A stretch of DNA of 64,000 nt from Paraburkholderia ginsengiterrae (GTDB taxonomy: Bacteria; Pseudomonadota; Gammaproteobacteria; Burkholderiales; Burkholderiaceae), in the NCBI RefSeq assembly GCF_001645125.1, contig NZ_LXKA01000320.1:1-64000 (forward strand), written 5' to 3'. A program made the translations under genes and the position numbers. Below the pieces are notes generated by a model. That model was not told where the DNA came from, made no database searches, and worked only from the letters and a program-made list of their open reading frames with translations. Shown here one piece after another: positions 1 to 8,166 of the stretch (the first letter of the stretch is position 1; the number at the start of each line of letters is the position of its first letter).

Positions 1-452
1 ATGGACAGAGGGCGTCGGCGCGTCCGGGGGGGGCGGCGGGCGGCCGCGGAGTGCTGGGTCTTTGTCACGAAGGCGGTCGGCTCGCGCACGGCGTGGCGCG
101 CGCGCCGCGGTTTGCGCGGGGCCGCGAGACGCTGCTCGCGGACGCACTCGTGGGGGACGCGCGCGATCGCGGCCTGCTCGGCGCGCTCGAGCTCGTCGCG
201 GACAAGGACAGCAAGGCGGGCTTCGACCCGGCGCTGAAACTGTCCGAACGAATTGCCGCTGCCGCCTATGAAAACCGCCTGATTTTCCGTGCATTCGGCG
301 ACAACATTCTCGGTTTTGCACCGGCGCTGTCGTATACCGGGGCGGAGTTCGACCTGCTGTTTGAACGGCTCGAAAAAACCCTCGACGATGTTCTCGCACA
401 AGCCGATGTACGCGCCGCGCTGAACGTCAAAACTCATGCCACCGCATGCTAG
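1..452 (+). CDS. Class III PLP-dependent aminotransferase, C-terminal fragment
   Basis: This is the 3' end of a gene entering from the left edge. From about base 130 the frame reads like the C-terminal small domain of class III aminotransferases: 'GLLGALELVADK' followed by 'NRLIFRAFGDNILGFAPAL' and a terminal helix. Family members move an amino group from an omega-amino acid or diamine to a keto acid in the cytoplasm. The first 130 bases in this frame are Gly/Arg/Ala-rich and do not resemble the PLP-binding part, and the catalytic lysine lies outside the window, so a rearranged or damaged 5' part is possible. The substrate cannot be read from what is visible. An Lrp-type regulator follows 53 bases downstream on the same strand. 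Confidence 0.6.
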   Translation, partial: GQRASARPGGAAGGRGVLGLCHEGGRLAHGVARAPRFARGRETLLADALVGDARDRGLLGALELVADKDSKAGFDPALKLSERIAAAAYENRLIFRAFGDNILGFAPALSYTGAEFDLLFERLEKTLDDVLAQADVRAALNVKTHATAC

Positions 453-505
453 AGTAGAGGGCACCCCCAGCCACTTACCCCACTCGCCGGAGCGACGACG
501 TTACG

Positions 506-1003
506 ATGAGCAGCGACTGCAAGCTAGACCGCATTGATCTACGCATACTCTCCCAGTTGCAGAAGAAAGGCCGCATAACCAACGTCGAGCTTGCCGATGC
601 GGTCGGCCTTTCGCCCAGCCCTTGCCTGATCCGGGTCAAGCGTCTGGAGAAAGCCGGTTACATCATCGGCTACGGTGCGCAGATCCAGCTCGAAAAGCTC
701 GGCGACGTGCAGATCGTTTTCACCGAAGTCACGCTCGCCGATCATCGGCGGGAAGACTTCATCAAGTTCGTGAATGCGATCAAGGATGTCGATGAAATTG
801 TCGAGTGCCATCTGGCGAGCGGCGGCTACGATTACCTGCTGAAGTTCGTCACGCGCAGCGTGAGCCACTACCAGAGCATCGTGGAAGGTCTGCTGGAACG
901 CGACATTGGTATCGAGAAGTACTTCAGCTACGTGATCATCAAGTCGCCGTTCGTGAAGAGTCACTACCCGCTCGAAACGCTGTTCTCGCAGAACCACAAC
1001 TAG
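506..1003 (+). CDS. Lrp/AsnC family transcriptional regulator
   Basis: A 165-residue protein of normal Lrp/AsnC length. An N-terminal winged helix-turn-helix (about residues 8-60, including 'LADAVGLSPSPCLIRVKRL') is followed by the RAM effector-binding domain (about 70-150). These proteins bind amino acids and switch nearby amino-acid genes, usually including themselves. It follows an aminotransferase fragment on the same strand, so control of that gene is a reasonable inference. The ATG has only a weak Shine-Dalgarno. The stop codon TAG coincides with the left end of an IS5-type remnant: TA is the duplicated target and G is the first base of the element. The last residues may therefore have been altered by the insertion. 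Confidence 0.9.
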   Translation: MSSDCKLDRIDLRILSQLQKKGRITNVELADAVGLSPSPCLIRVKRLEKAGYIIGYGAQIQLEKLGDVQIVFTEVTLADHRREDFIKFVNAIKDVDEIVECHLASGGYDYLLKFVTRSVSHYQSIVEGLLERDIGIEKYFSYVIIKSPFVKSHYPLETLFSQNHN

Positions 1004-1377
1004 GCTCTGTTTACACTCGCAGAAATGGGCTTACATCTTGTCGTTTGCGCGAGCACGACAAGATGGCTCGCACACTGCTGAGTGACGACTTTCGCCACGA
1101 CCATCATTGCTGACAAGGGCTACAAATCCGATGCCTTTGTACAGGCCGTGCGTGCTATGGGAGCGAAGGTCGTCTTTCCTCCACGTTCGAATCGCAAGAC
1201 CAAACGACGCTGCGATCGCGCGCTGAACCGCACACGCAATGTTGTTAGGCGCGTCTTCAATCGTATCAAACATTTTCGTAGAGTCTCCACGCGGTACGAC
1301 AAGCTCGCGGACAGCTATCTCGTGTCTGCGGCCCTTGCCTGCGCGTTCGGGTCTTACGTCAAATTGTAAACACAGCC
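1003..1377 (+). mobile_element. Internally deleted IS5-family element with both terminal inverted repeats
   Basis: The 13-bp left end 'ggctctgtttaca' (1003-1015) is matched in inverted orientation by 'tgtaaacacagcc' (1365-1377) with one mismatch. Both ends are flanked by TA (1001-1002 and 1378-1379), as expected for a 2-bp target duplication of the IS5 superfamily. The 375-bp body keeps a transposase start (ATG at 1063, 'MARTLLSDDF') joined out of frame to the transposase C-terminus. It is therefore a non-autonomous, MITE-sized derivative that could move only if an intact relative supplies transposase. Confidence 0.85.
1063..1369 (+). pseudogene. IS5-family transposase remnant, N-terminus fused out of frame to C-terminus
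   Basis: A frame opening at 1063 gives the usual IS5-type N-terminus for about ten residues and then stops at 1113. From about 1100 a different frame gives the conserved DDE C-terminal region 'DKGYKSDAF', 'PPRSNRKTKRRCDRA' and 'RRVFNRIKHFRRVSTRYDK', ending at 1369. The catalytic Asp residues of the central domain are missing. The frame change and the loss of roughly 500 bases compared with a complete IS5-type transposase show that it is not functional. Confidence 0.85.
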
Positions 1378-1594
1378 TAAGAACATTTTGTCGAATGTCA
1401 AATCAAGCGCGCGTCGCCATGCGCCTTGCATTGTTCCCACCCCAATTCAGATGAGTCCGATATCGCGCTCGTGAGAGCGACGGCAGCATCGCCAAAGATG
1501 GAGCGCAGCGGTACACGGTCTATTGAGGCGACGAGGCGCTTGCGATGCAGGCGGAAGGCGCAGCAGTTTGAGCGCACAACAGGGACAGGGAACG

Positions 1595-2170
1595 ATGACG
1601 ATTTACTACGCGGTAGTAGAAGGCGATCCGCTCGATAACGGGCATGGGGGTCGGGTTCTGAACGGCTCCAGTTACTCCACCATAGACGATGACGAGGGCC
1701 GCCCGCGCCGCCAAACGTACATCGGACACGTAGCGTTCTGCGGCGTTTGCGGGACGAGCGGCCCGATTCTCGCGGGCGCAAAAATCGAACAAGGCCTTCG
1801 GGGCTTTGACAATCGCGAGAATTCATGGGAGGCCGTGGGCGGCGATATTGTTATCTGCGAGTGCGAGCAACACCCGCGCGTCATATCGCGCTACGCGCGT
1901 AGCGTTATGTATATAGATAAGGGTCGCGCGGCGCTTACTCCTACGCATCCGTCTACGCGTTCGGGCGTCAACTACGACGAGCAGGTAATGGCAAGCGCTC
2001 CCCGCATGTCGCTCGCGGGCTATCCATACTTAATCGAGACAGCAGACGGGCAAGCTATATGCGGGCGTATTGATAGTTCCAGCCGCTTGCCACGCATCTA
2101 CACGGACACCGCCGCTCACTACACGATCCATTGGGGCGATGAAGCCTTGGCACATGAGGGATGGAAGTAA
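1595..2170 (+). CDS. PAAR domain-containing protein (type VI secretion spike tip)
   Basis: 191 residues. PAAR proteins cap the VgrG spike of the type VI secretion system and carry toxic cargo. The first half has the extended Burkholderia-type PAAR arrangement with paired cysteines 'FCGVCG' and 'GGDIVICECEQHPRVIS'. The rest (about 115-191) is a short tail with no recognised toxin motif. The start at 1595 is preceded by the purine-rich 'agggacaggg', and in-frame codons upstream of it look non-coding. The stop TAA shares its last base with the ATG of the next gene (TAATG), so the two are translationally coupled. No other T6SS structural gene is in the window, so this is an orphan cargo unit. Confidence 0.8.
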   Translation: MTIYYAVVEGDPLDNGHGGRVLNGSSYSTIDDDEGRPRRQTYIGHVAFCGVCGTSGPILAGAKIEQGLRGFDNRENSWEAVGGDIVICECEQHPRVISRYARSVMYIDKGRAALTPTHPSTRSGVNYDEQVMASAPRMSLAGYPYLIETADGQAICGRIDSSSRLPRIYTDTAAHYTIHWGDEALAHEGWK

Positions 2171-2763
2171 TGCCGAACGCGAAAACGCATGTTCAAACGA
2201 ACACTACGCAAGGCTCGATCAAAGATGTTCAGCTAAATGTGCTCACGTTTCAAGAGCTTTGGGCCGCGTACCCGGATGAAGAAGCCCCATTCCGCGACTC
2301 AAAGACCGGCGCGGTGCCCGTATATGCGGATAATCAGTGTGCAATCCGCCTAAGTATCACGCTGCACACTGTCGGCGTCGAGATGAAATCGTTCAAAGGG
2401 GAAGGACAAATTCGCATTGATGGGAAGCGAACCGCTCTGCGCGCTGGCGAAATGGCACAATGGCTAAAGTTGAAACCGTTTGCCGGCCTTCCTTCGCCAG
2501 CGGACATTACTGGTCCGGGATGGCAGGACAAAATCAAAGGTCGCACGGGGATCGTGTTTTTCTCAGGGTACTGGGCGCGCAATACTGATCGTGCCGGACA
2601 GACGTCGGGCGATCATATCGACTTGTGGAACGGTAGCACCCTAACGTCACCGGGTTTTCAGGGCCGTGCCACATCGTTTTTTCGCTTTGCTCTTGGCATA
2701 TCGTCCGCTTGGTACTCTGATTTGGGCAAGTCGAAGCAAATTCTCTTTTGGGACATAAAGTGA
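2170..2763 (+). CDS. tae4: Type VI secretion effector amidase, Tae4 family
   Basis: 197 residues matching the Tae4 NlpC/P60-like peptidoglycan amidases. These are injected into the periplasm of rival bacteria and cut the D-Glu-mDAP bond of the peptide stem. The Cys nucleophile is C57 in 'NQCAIRLS', and the His/Asp pair is H149/D151 in 'SGDHIDLWNG', in the usual order and spacing. Other family signatures are the early 'AAYPDE' and 'GRTGIVFFSGYW'. There is no signal peptide, as expected of T6SS cargo. An ATG nine bases earlier (2161) is in frame, but 2170 overlaps the PAAR stop codon and is preferred. The following gene overlaps this stop (GTGA) and sits in the immunity position. Confidence 0.87.
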   Translation: MPNAKTHVQTNTTQGSIKDVQLNVLTFQELWAAYPDEEAPFRDSKTGAVPVYADNQCAIRLSITLHTVGVEMKSFKGEGQIRIDGKRTALRAGEMAQWLKLKPFAGLPSPADITGPGWQDKIKGRTGIVFFSGYWARNTDRAGQTSGDHIDLWNGSTLTSPGFQGRATSFFRFALGISSAWYSDLGKSKQILFWDIK

Positions 2764-3089
2764 AGCGCGTGGCCCTATCGATGATTTACCTTTGCATAGG
2801 TGCCTTGATTTCATGGCAGTCGGCTGTCTGGATCAGCCGATTCGCAACGCGCCATTCCTGGCCGTTAATCAATACGCATTGGCACGATTGCTGGGACATC
2901 GAGCATTGTCACGGCTCGGCGTGGGGATACGTGGCTATCGCAGTTTTTATTGTGGCGCCAAGCCTGCTATGGACAATCGTCGGATTCAAAAAGACTCGCG
3001 CTACTTCCTCTATAGCGAAAAATATACTTCTGCTTGCAATAGCAACCGTAGCCTTTTATGTAATCTTCTATATCGCCGTTTGGCGCTAG
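2760..3089 (+). CDS. Small three-helix membrane protein, candidate immunity partner of Tae4
   Basis: 109 residues with three predicted membrane helices (about residues 7-27, 55-76 and 84-106). The loop between helices 1 and 2 holds His, Trp and two Cys ('HWHDCWDIEHCHG'). The GTG start overlaps the amidase stop as GTGA; a TTG at 2748 is also in frame. Position and coupling argue for immunity against the amidase. However, described Tai4 immunity proteins are soluble periplasmic proteins with a signal peptide, and I see no Tai4 similarity here. The family is not one I recognise. It could be a novel immunity type or an unrelated membrane protein. Confidence 0.6.
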   Translation: MKRVALSMIYLCIGALISWQSAVWISRFATRHSWPLINTHWHDCWDIEHCHGSAWGYVAIAVFIVAPSLLWTIVGFKKTRATSSIAKNILLLAIATVAFYVIFYIAVWR

Positions 3090-3096
3090 TCATTTT

Positions 3097-4065
3097 CTAA
3101 TCCCCCTGACCTGGCGGCCTGCCGTTCGGCGGCGCCGCCTCGGCCGCCCCATCGGCCGGCGGACTCCATTGCGCGAATTCCTCGCTCAGAAAGTCGACGC
3201 ACACCCGCACCTTCGCTGATTGCGCGAGCCGTGCCGGATAAACCGCCCACAGATTTGCCGGCTGTGTGACATCGGGCAGCACCTGTTGCAACTGGCCGCT
3301 CTCGAGCAGCGGCCGCACATCCCACATGGAGCGCAGCACGATGCCTCGTCCGGCCAGAGCCCATTGCACCGCCACTTCTCCATGATTGGTCGACAGCGGC
3401 CCGGTCACCTTGATCGACACCGTTTCGCCGCGCACGGTCAAGCGCCAGAGCCCGAATGGATGGTCACGCTCCTTGATCGCCAGGCACGCATGCGAGGACA
3501 GATCGGCGAGCTGACGCGGCGCGCCATGCCTTGCGAGATAACCCGGCGACGCGCACAGCACGCGATGATTCGACGCGAGCCGCCGCGCGATCAGATGCGG
3601 CGCGATCTCGTCGCCGATGCGGATATCGAGGTCGAAGCCTTCGCCGCCCACGTCGACGAGACGGTCGAACAGATCGAGCCGCACGCTCAACTGCGGATAT
3701 TGGTCGGAGAAGCGCGCCAGCGCGGGCGCGACGAAACGCCGGCCAAAGCCGAAACTGCTGGAGATGCGCAGCTTGCCGCCGGGAATGCGGCGGGTGCTGG
3801 ACACGTCTTCCACCAGTTGATCGACGTCGTCGAGAATTTTTTCGGCCCACGTGTAGACGCGCTCGCCGGCTTCCGTAATGGCGACGCGCCGCGTGGACCG
3901 ATGCAACAGGCGCGTTCCAAGCGTAGTCTCGAGCACATTGATGCGTTTGCTGACGTACGCCGCGGACACCGACAGGGTCTCCGCCGCCGCGCTGAAACTC
4001 GATTTGCGCGCGACCTCGCAAAACACGCGCAAATCGTCGAGATCGGGTGATGGGAAGCCGTTCAT
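3097..4065 (-). CDS. LysR-type transcriptional regulator, divergent from the ttuC operon
   Basis: 322 residues with the LysR winged helix-turn-helix at the N-terminus (about 10-68, including 'KSSFSAAAETLSVSAAYVSKR') and the periplasmic-binding-like effector domain after it. 'VSAAYVSKRINVLE' resembles regulators set beside tartrate/D-malate dehydrogenase genes. It is transcribed away from that operon, with 137 bp between the two starts, the classical layout in which a LysR protein activates its neighbour and represses itself. The extreme C-terminus is Ala/Pro/Gly-rich and probably disordered. Its inducer is inferred to be tartrate, malate or a related hydroxy acid. Confidence 0.88.
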   Translation of the reverse strand: MNGFPSPDLDDLRVFCEVARKSSFSAAAETLSVSAAYVSKRINVLETTLGTRLLHRSTRRVAITEAGERVYTWAEKILDDVDQLVEDVSSTRRIPGGKLRISSSFGFGRRFVAPALARFSDQYPQLSVRLDLFDRLVDVGGEGFDLDIRIGDEIAPHLIARRLASNHRVLCASPGYLARHGAPRQLADLSSHACLAIKERDHPFGLWRLTVRGETVSIKVTGPLSTNHGEVAVQWALAGRGIVLRSMWDVRPLLESGQLQQVLPDVTQPANLWAVYPARLAQSAKVRVCVDFLSEEFAQWSPPADGAAEAAPPNGRPPGQGD

Positions 4066-4093
4066 AGGTCGGTTAGCGGCACAGGAGTTTATT

Positions 4094-4104
4094 CACGATT
4101 CGTG
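4094..4104. promoter_or_regulatory. Candidate LysR operator (perfect dyad)
   Basis: The sequence 'cacgattcgtg' is a perfect 5-bp inverted repeat around one base. It lies 29 bp before the LysR start and about 100 bp before the ttuC start, where a LysR recognition site is expected. Only sequence symmetry and position support it. Confidence 0.35.
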
Positions 4105-4202
4105 CACAGTGGCTTAACTGAAGCGACTATTTTAAGCCGAAACAGCAGGAATAAAATAACCGCTATCGAATCATCGAAGACCCCATTTGGAGGAGCAGCA
4201 AC

Positions 4203-5285
4203 ATGTCGAAAAAATATCGGATCGCGGTCATTCCCGGCGACGGCATCGGCGTCGAAGTGATGCCGGAAGCCCTGCGCGTGCTGGAGGCGGTGAAAGCGCG
4301 CTTCGGTATCGAGCTGGAATATCAGCACATTGAATGGGCCAGCTGCGAGTACTACGCGAAGCACGGCAAGATGATGCCGGACGACTGGAAAGCCCAGCTG
4401 CAATCGTCTGACGCGATCCTGTTCGGCGCGGTGGGCTGGCCCGACACGGTGCCCGACCACATTTCGCTGTGGGGCTCGTTGCTGAAATTCCGCCGCGAGT
4501 TCGATCAGTACATCAACCTGCGCCCCGCCCGGCTCTTCGCCGGGGTGCCCTCGCCGCTCGCCGGCCGCAAGGCGGGCGACATCGACTTCTGGATCGTGCG
4601 CGAGAACACCGAAGGCGAGTATTCCTCGGTGGGCGGCGTGATGTTCGAAGGCACGGAGCGCGAATTCGTGCTGCAGGAATCGGTGTTTACGCGGCACGGC
4701 AGCGAGCGCGTGCTGAAGTTCGCCTTCGACCTCGCGCAACGGCGCGAACGCAAGAAGATCACCGTGGCCACGAAAAGCAACGGCATTGCGATCAGCATGC
4801 CGTGGTGGGACAAATGCGCGGCCGGCATCGCCGCGCAGTATCCCGACGTGACGTGGGACAAGCAGCACATCGACATTCTCTGCGCGCGCTTCGTGCTGAA
4901 CCCCGATCGCTTCGACGTGGTGGTCACCACCAATCTGTTCGGCGACATCCTCTCCGATCTAGGGCCGGCCTGCACGGGCACCATCGGTCTCGCGCCGTCG
5001 GCGAACCTGAACCCGGACCGCAAGTTTCCGTCGCTATTTGAACCGGTGCACGGCTCGGCGCCCGATATTGCCGGCAAGAACATTGCCAATCCGATTGCGA
5101 TGATCTGGTCCGCCGCGATGATGCTCGACTTCCTCGGCAATCACACGGGCAACGAGCGCGAGGCGCACGACGCGATTCTCAAGGCCATCGAAGCCACGCT
5201 GGTCGAAGGCCCGCATACCGGCGATCTCGGCGGCAAGGCGAACACCACCCAGGTCGGCCAGGCGATCGCGGCGAAACTGGCTTAA
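4203..5285 (+). CDS. ttuC: Tartrate dehydrogenase / D-malate dehydrogenase (decarboxylating)
   Basis: 360 residues, the usual length of this cytoplasmic beta-decarboxylating dehydrogenase family (related to LeuB and isocitrate dehydrogenase). It oxidises tartrate or D-malate with NAD and a divalent metal. Visible signatures are the N-terminal 'IAVIPGDGIGVEVMPEAL', the substrate loop 'WGSLLKFRREFDQYINLRP', 'IVRENTEGEYSSVGG' and the metal/NAD segment 'NLFGDILSDLGPACTG'. A strong Shine-Dalgarno (ggaggagc) lies just before the ATG. It is the first gene of a four-gene operon after a divergent LysR gene. Tartrate and D-malate enzymes cannot be told apart by reading alone, so the symbol is a family-level call. 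Confidence 0.87.
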   Translation: MSKKYRIAVIPGDGIGVEVMPEALRVLEAVKARFGIELEYQHIEWASCEYYAKHGKMMPDDWKAQLQSSDAILFGAVGWPDTVPDHISLWGSLLKFRREFDQYINLRPARLFAGVPSPLAGRKAGDIDFWIVRENTEGEYSSVGGVMFEGTEREFVLQESVFTRHGSERVLKFAFDLAQRRERKKITVATKSNGIAISMPWWDKCAAGIAAQYPDVTWDKQHIDILCARFVLNPDRFDVVVTTNLFGDILSDLGPACTGTIGLAPSANLNPDRKFPSLFEPVHGSAPDIAGKNIANPIAMIWSAAMMLDFLGNHTGNEREAHDAILKAIEATLVEGPHTGDLGGKANTTQVGQAIAAKLA

Positions 5286-5311
5286 ACACGATTAAGGCAC
5301 GAGGAGGCCTC

Positions 5312-6784
5312 ATGGCACGCACATTCGAATTGAGCGAGCTGATTCGCTCGGACAATTTCATTGACGGTCAATGGCAGCCGGCGCAAGACAACCTGCGCTT
5401 TGCCGTCACCGATCCCGCCACCGGCGAGGTCATCGCCGACGTGGCCGACAGCAGCCCCGCCGACGCCCGCGCCGCCACCGACGCCGCCGCGCGCGCCCTG
5501 CCCGCGTGGCGCGCCTGGCTGCCCAAGGAACGCGCCGCGGTGCTGCATCGCTGGCATGCGCTGATCGTCGCGAATCAGGACGCGCTGGGCGCGCTAATCT
5601 CGCTTGAACAGGGCAAGCCGCTTGCCGAAGGCAAGGGCGAAGTGGCGTACGGTGCTTCGTACGTGGCGTGGTTCGCCGAGGAAGCCACGCGCATCTACGG
5701 CGACGTGATTCCTCAGCAGCATCGCGGCAAGCGCATGACGGCCGTGAAGGAACCAATCGGCATCGTCGCGGCGATCACGCCGTGGAATTTTCCGCTCGCG
5801 ATGATCGCGCGCAAGATCGCGCCGGCGCTCGCCGCCGGCTGCACGGTCGTCGCGAAACCCGCGGAAGACACGCCGCTCACCGCTTCGGCGCTGGTGCTGC
5901 TGGCCCACGAAGCCGGCGTGCCGGCGGGCGTGCTGAACCTGATCACCGCCTCGCGCAATCGCGCGGTCGCGGCTGTCGCCGACTGGCTGCACGACGCGCG
6001 CGTGCGCAAGATCACCTTTACCGGTTCGACGCCGGTCGGCAAATATCTCGCGCGCGAATCGGCTGAAACGCTGAAGAAGCTGTCGCTCGAACTCGGCGGC
6101 AATGCGCCCTTCATCGTGTTCGACGACGCCGACCTCGACGCGGCCGTCACGGGCCTGCTGGCCGCGAAATTCCGCAACGGCGGACAGACCTGTGTGTGCC
6201 CGAACCGCGTGTACGTGCAGGCCGGCGTGTATGACCGCTTCGGGGCCATGCTGGCCGAGCGCGTCGGCGCACTGAAGGTCGCCCCCGCCACCGATCCCGC
6301 CGCGCAGATCGGCCCGATGATCAACAGCCGCGCGCTGGACAAGATCGCCCGTCACGTGGACGACGCCGTCTCGCAGGGCGCGCGCGTGCTGACGGGCGGC
6401 AAGCGCCTGACCGCGCTCGGCCCTCACTATTACGCGCCGACGGTGCTCGCCGACGCCACCCCCGGCATGCAGCTGAACAGCGAGGAAACCTTCGGCCCGG
6501 TCGTGCCGCTGTTCCGATTCGATACCGAAGCCGAGGCCATCGAAGCGGCCAACGCTACGCCGTTTGGCCTCGCCGCGTACTTCTATAGTGACAACGCGCG
6601 GCGCATCGACCGCGTGGCGCGTGCGCTCGAAGCGGGTATTGTCGGCATCAACGAAGGGGCGGTGTCGAGCGAAGCCGCGCCGTTCGGCGGCGTGAAGGAA
6701 TCGGGCTACGGTCGCGAGGGTTCGAAGTACGGTCTCGACGACTATCTCTCGATCAAGTACCTCTGCCAGGGCAACCTCGAATGA
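5312..6784 (+). CDS. gabD: NAD(P)-dependent aldehyde dehydrogenase, succinate-semialdehyde type
   Basis: 490 residues, full length for the GabD branch of aldehyde dehydrogenases, which oxidise succinate semialdehyde (or a similar omega-oxo acid) to the dicarboxylate. The catalytic Glu is E260 in 'LELGGNAPFIVFDDADLD', and the nucleophile is C294 in 'GGQTCVCPNR' with the paired Cys at 296 typical of GabD. The cofactor motif 'TPWNFPLAMIARKIAPALAAG' and the terminal 'FGGVKESGYGREG' are also present. It has a good Shine-Dalgarno (gaggagg). The stop overlaps the next ATG by ATGA. The partner genes do not make a standard GABA pathway, so the true aldehyde is uncertain. Confidence 0.87.
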   Translation: MARTFELSELIRSDNFIDGQWQPAQDNLRFAVTDPATGEVIADVADSSPADARAATDAAARALPAWRAWLPKERAAVLHRWHALIVANQDALGALISLEQGKPLAEGKGEVAYGASYVAWFAEEATRIYGDVIPQQHRGKRMTAVKEPIGIVAAITPWNFPLAMIARKIAPALAAGCTVVAKPAEDTPLTASALVLLAHEAGVPAGVLNLITASRNRAVAAVADWLHDARVRKITFTGSTPVGKYLARESAETLKKLSLELGGNAPFIVFDDADLDAAVTGLLAAKFRNGGQTCVCPNRVYVQAGVYDRFGAMLAERVGALKVAPATDPAAQIGPMINSRALDKIARHVDDAVSQGARVLTGGKRLTALGPHYYAPTVLADATPGMQLNSEETFGPVVPLFRFDTEAEAIEAANATPFGLAAYFYSDNARRIDRVARALEAGIVGINEGAVSSEAAPFGGVKESGYGREGSKYGLDDYLSIKYLCQGNLE

Positions 6785-7770
6785 GCCACGACATGAGCAC
6801 CGACACCTATCCAATCGAAATCGAATTCCCCGACATCGCGGTTCACGAGCATTCGGCCCGCGGCATCGCCTACGTGCACACGTTCGACTCCGGCGCGCCG
6901 GGCCCGCACGTGATGATCAATGCGCTAACGCACGGCAACGAAGTGTGCGGCGCGATCGTCGTCGACGAGCTGCTGCGCCGCTCGCTGAGGCCGCGCCGCG
7001 GACGCCTGACGCTCGCCTTCGCGAACGTGGCGGCCTACCAGAGCTTCGATCCCGCCAAGCCGGACGCGGCCCGTTTCGTCGATCAGGACTTCAACCGCGT
7101 GTGGACCGCCGCGGCACTCGACGACACCGCGCGCACGTCGAGCGAACTGGCCCGCGCGCGCACCATGCGGCCGGTGATCGACACCGTCGACATGCTGCTC
7201 GATCTCCATTCGATGCATGAGAAGAGCGCGCCGCTAATCGTGGCGGGACCGTTGCAGAAAGGGATCGACCTGGCCGTGCGGCTCGGCACGCCGGCCACGG
7301 TGATCTGCGACGAAGGGCATCCGGAAGGCCGGCGCATGCGTGACTACGAAGGTTTCGGCGACGCGGGCAGCCCGAAGAACGCGTTGCTGATCGAATGCGG
7401 ACAGCACTGGGAGCGTGGCGCCGTCGCCGTGGCGCGCGACACGACGGCGCGCTTTCTGTTGCTGTCCGGGGTTATCGACGAGACCGACCTGCCGGCCGGC
7501 TGGCTCGCACCGTTGCCGCCCGCTCAGCGCATCGTGCGGGTCACGCAGCCGGTGGTGGCGACCAGCATGGACTTCCGTTTCGCCGCGCCGTACACCGGGC
7601 TGGAAGTCTTCCCGGACGCGGGCACCGTGATCGGCTGGTCGAACGGCGAGGCCGTGTCCACGCCTTACGACAACTGCATGCTCGTCATGCCCTCGTTGCG
7701 GCAGTTGCGCCCCGGCGTGACGGTCGTGCGGCTCGGCAAGGTCGAGCAAACCGTTGCAGCCAACGCATGA
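6781..7770 (+). CDS. M14-type zinc deacylase, succinylglutamate desuccinylase/aspartoacylase family
   Basis: 329 residues. Members remove an acyl group from an N-acyl amino acid or similar amide using one zinc ion. The zinc ligands are visible as H51 and E54 in 'LTHGNEVCG' and H143 in 'DLHSMHEKS'. N105 and R106 in 'DFNRVW' bind the carboxylate, and the catalytic Glu is E205 in 'LIECGQHWE'. Translation is coupled to the dehydrogenase before it (ATGA overlap); an ATG at 6793 is an alternative start. There are no other arginine-succinyltransferase genes nearby, so this is not the arginine pathway enzyme. A dedicated acylated substrate for this operon is inferred. Confidence 0.82.
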   Translation: MSHDMSTDTYPIEIEFPDIAVHEHSARGIAYVHTFDSGAPGPHVMINALTHGNEVCGAIVVDELLRRSLRPRRGRLTLAFANVAAYQSFDPAKPDAARFVDQDFNRVWTAAALDDTARTSSELARARTMRPVIDTVDMLLDLHSMHEKSAPLIVAGPLQKGIDLAVRLGTPATVICDEGHPEGRRMRDYEGFGDAGSPKNALLIECGQHWERGAVAVARDTTARFLLLSGVIDETDLPAGWLAPLPPAQRIVRVTQPVVATSMDFRFAAPYTGLEVFPDAGTVIGWSNGEAVSTPYDNCMLVMPSLRQLRPGVTVVRLGKVEQTVAANA

Positions 7771-7804
7771 GTTGGCCCATACCCATTCAACAGGCAAACG
7801 CACA

Positions 7805-8149
7805 ATGAAGGTTCAACAGATCAAACAGAGCGTCAATCTGCAGCACCTGGAGGATTGGGGCACGGCCGGGCTGCCCGGCACGACGCCGCTCCAGGTGTCG
7901 GGCGTACAGCGTGTCATTGAGGGCAGTGAATCCATCGACACCGGCATTTTCGAATGCACGGCCGGCACGTACCGCCGCTCGGTCAAACAGGCGGAGGTCA
8001 TGCATTTCCTTTCCGGCCGCGGACGCTTCACGCCCGACAACGAGGAAACCATTCACTTTGCCAGCGGCGACACGCTCTTTTTCGAAGCGAATACCGAAGG
8101 GCTTTGGGAAGTCGAGGAAACCATGCGGAAGGTTTACGTCATTTTCTGA
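7805..8149 (+). CDS. Small cupin-domain protein
   Basis: 114 residues forming one cupin barrel. The two cupin motifs are weak and partly substituted: the first corresponds to 'CTAGTYRRSVKQAEVMHFLSG' in outline, and the second is 'HFASGDTLFFEANTEGLWEV'. The end 'RKVYVIF' is typical of EutQ-like stand-alone cupins. Such proteins act as isomerases, lyases or ligand sensors, and nothing here fixes which. It is the last gene of the ttuC operon, 34 bp after the deacylase. The in-frame sequence before 7805 overlaps the deacylase end and is unlikely to be translated. A hairpin follows it. Confidence 0.75.
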   Translation: MKVQQIKQSVNLQHLEDWGTAGLPGTTPLQVSGVQRVIEGSESIDTGIFECTAGTYRRSVKQAEVMHFLSGRGRFTPDNEETIHFASGDTLFFEANTEGLWEVEETMRKVYVIF

Positions 8150-8166
8150 AGCGAGACGGCGCTAAC

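Noticed and set aside
1398-1826. Minus-strand open frame over the PAAR gene start.
   Set aside because: Overlaps the clear PAAR reading frame and has no family resemblance.
5594-6814. Long (406-codon) open frame antisense to gabD.
   Set aside because: Arg/His/Ala-rich shadow of a high-GC gene; the sense frame has full aldehyde-dehydrogenase motifs.
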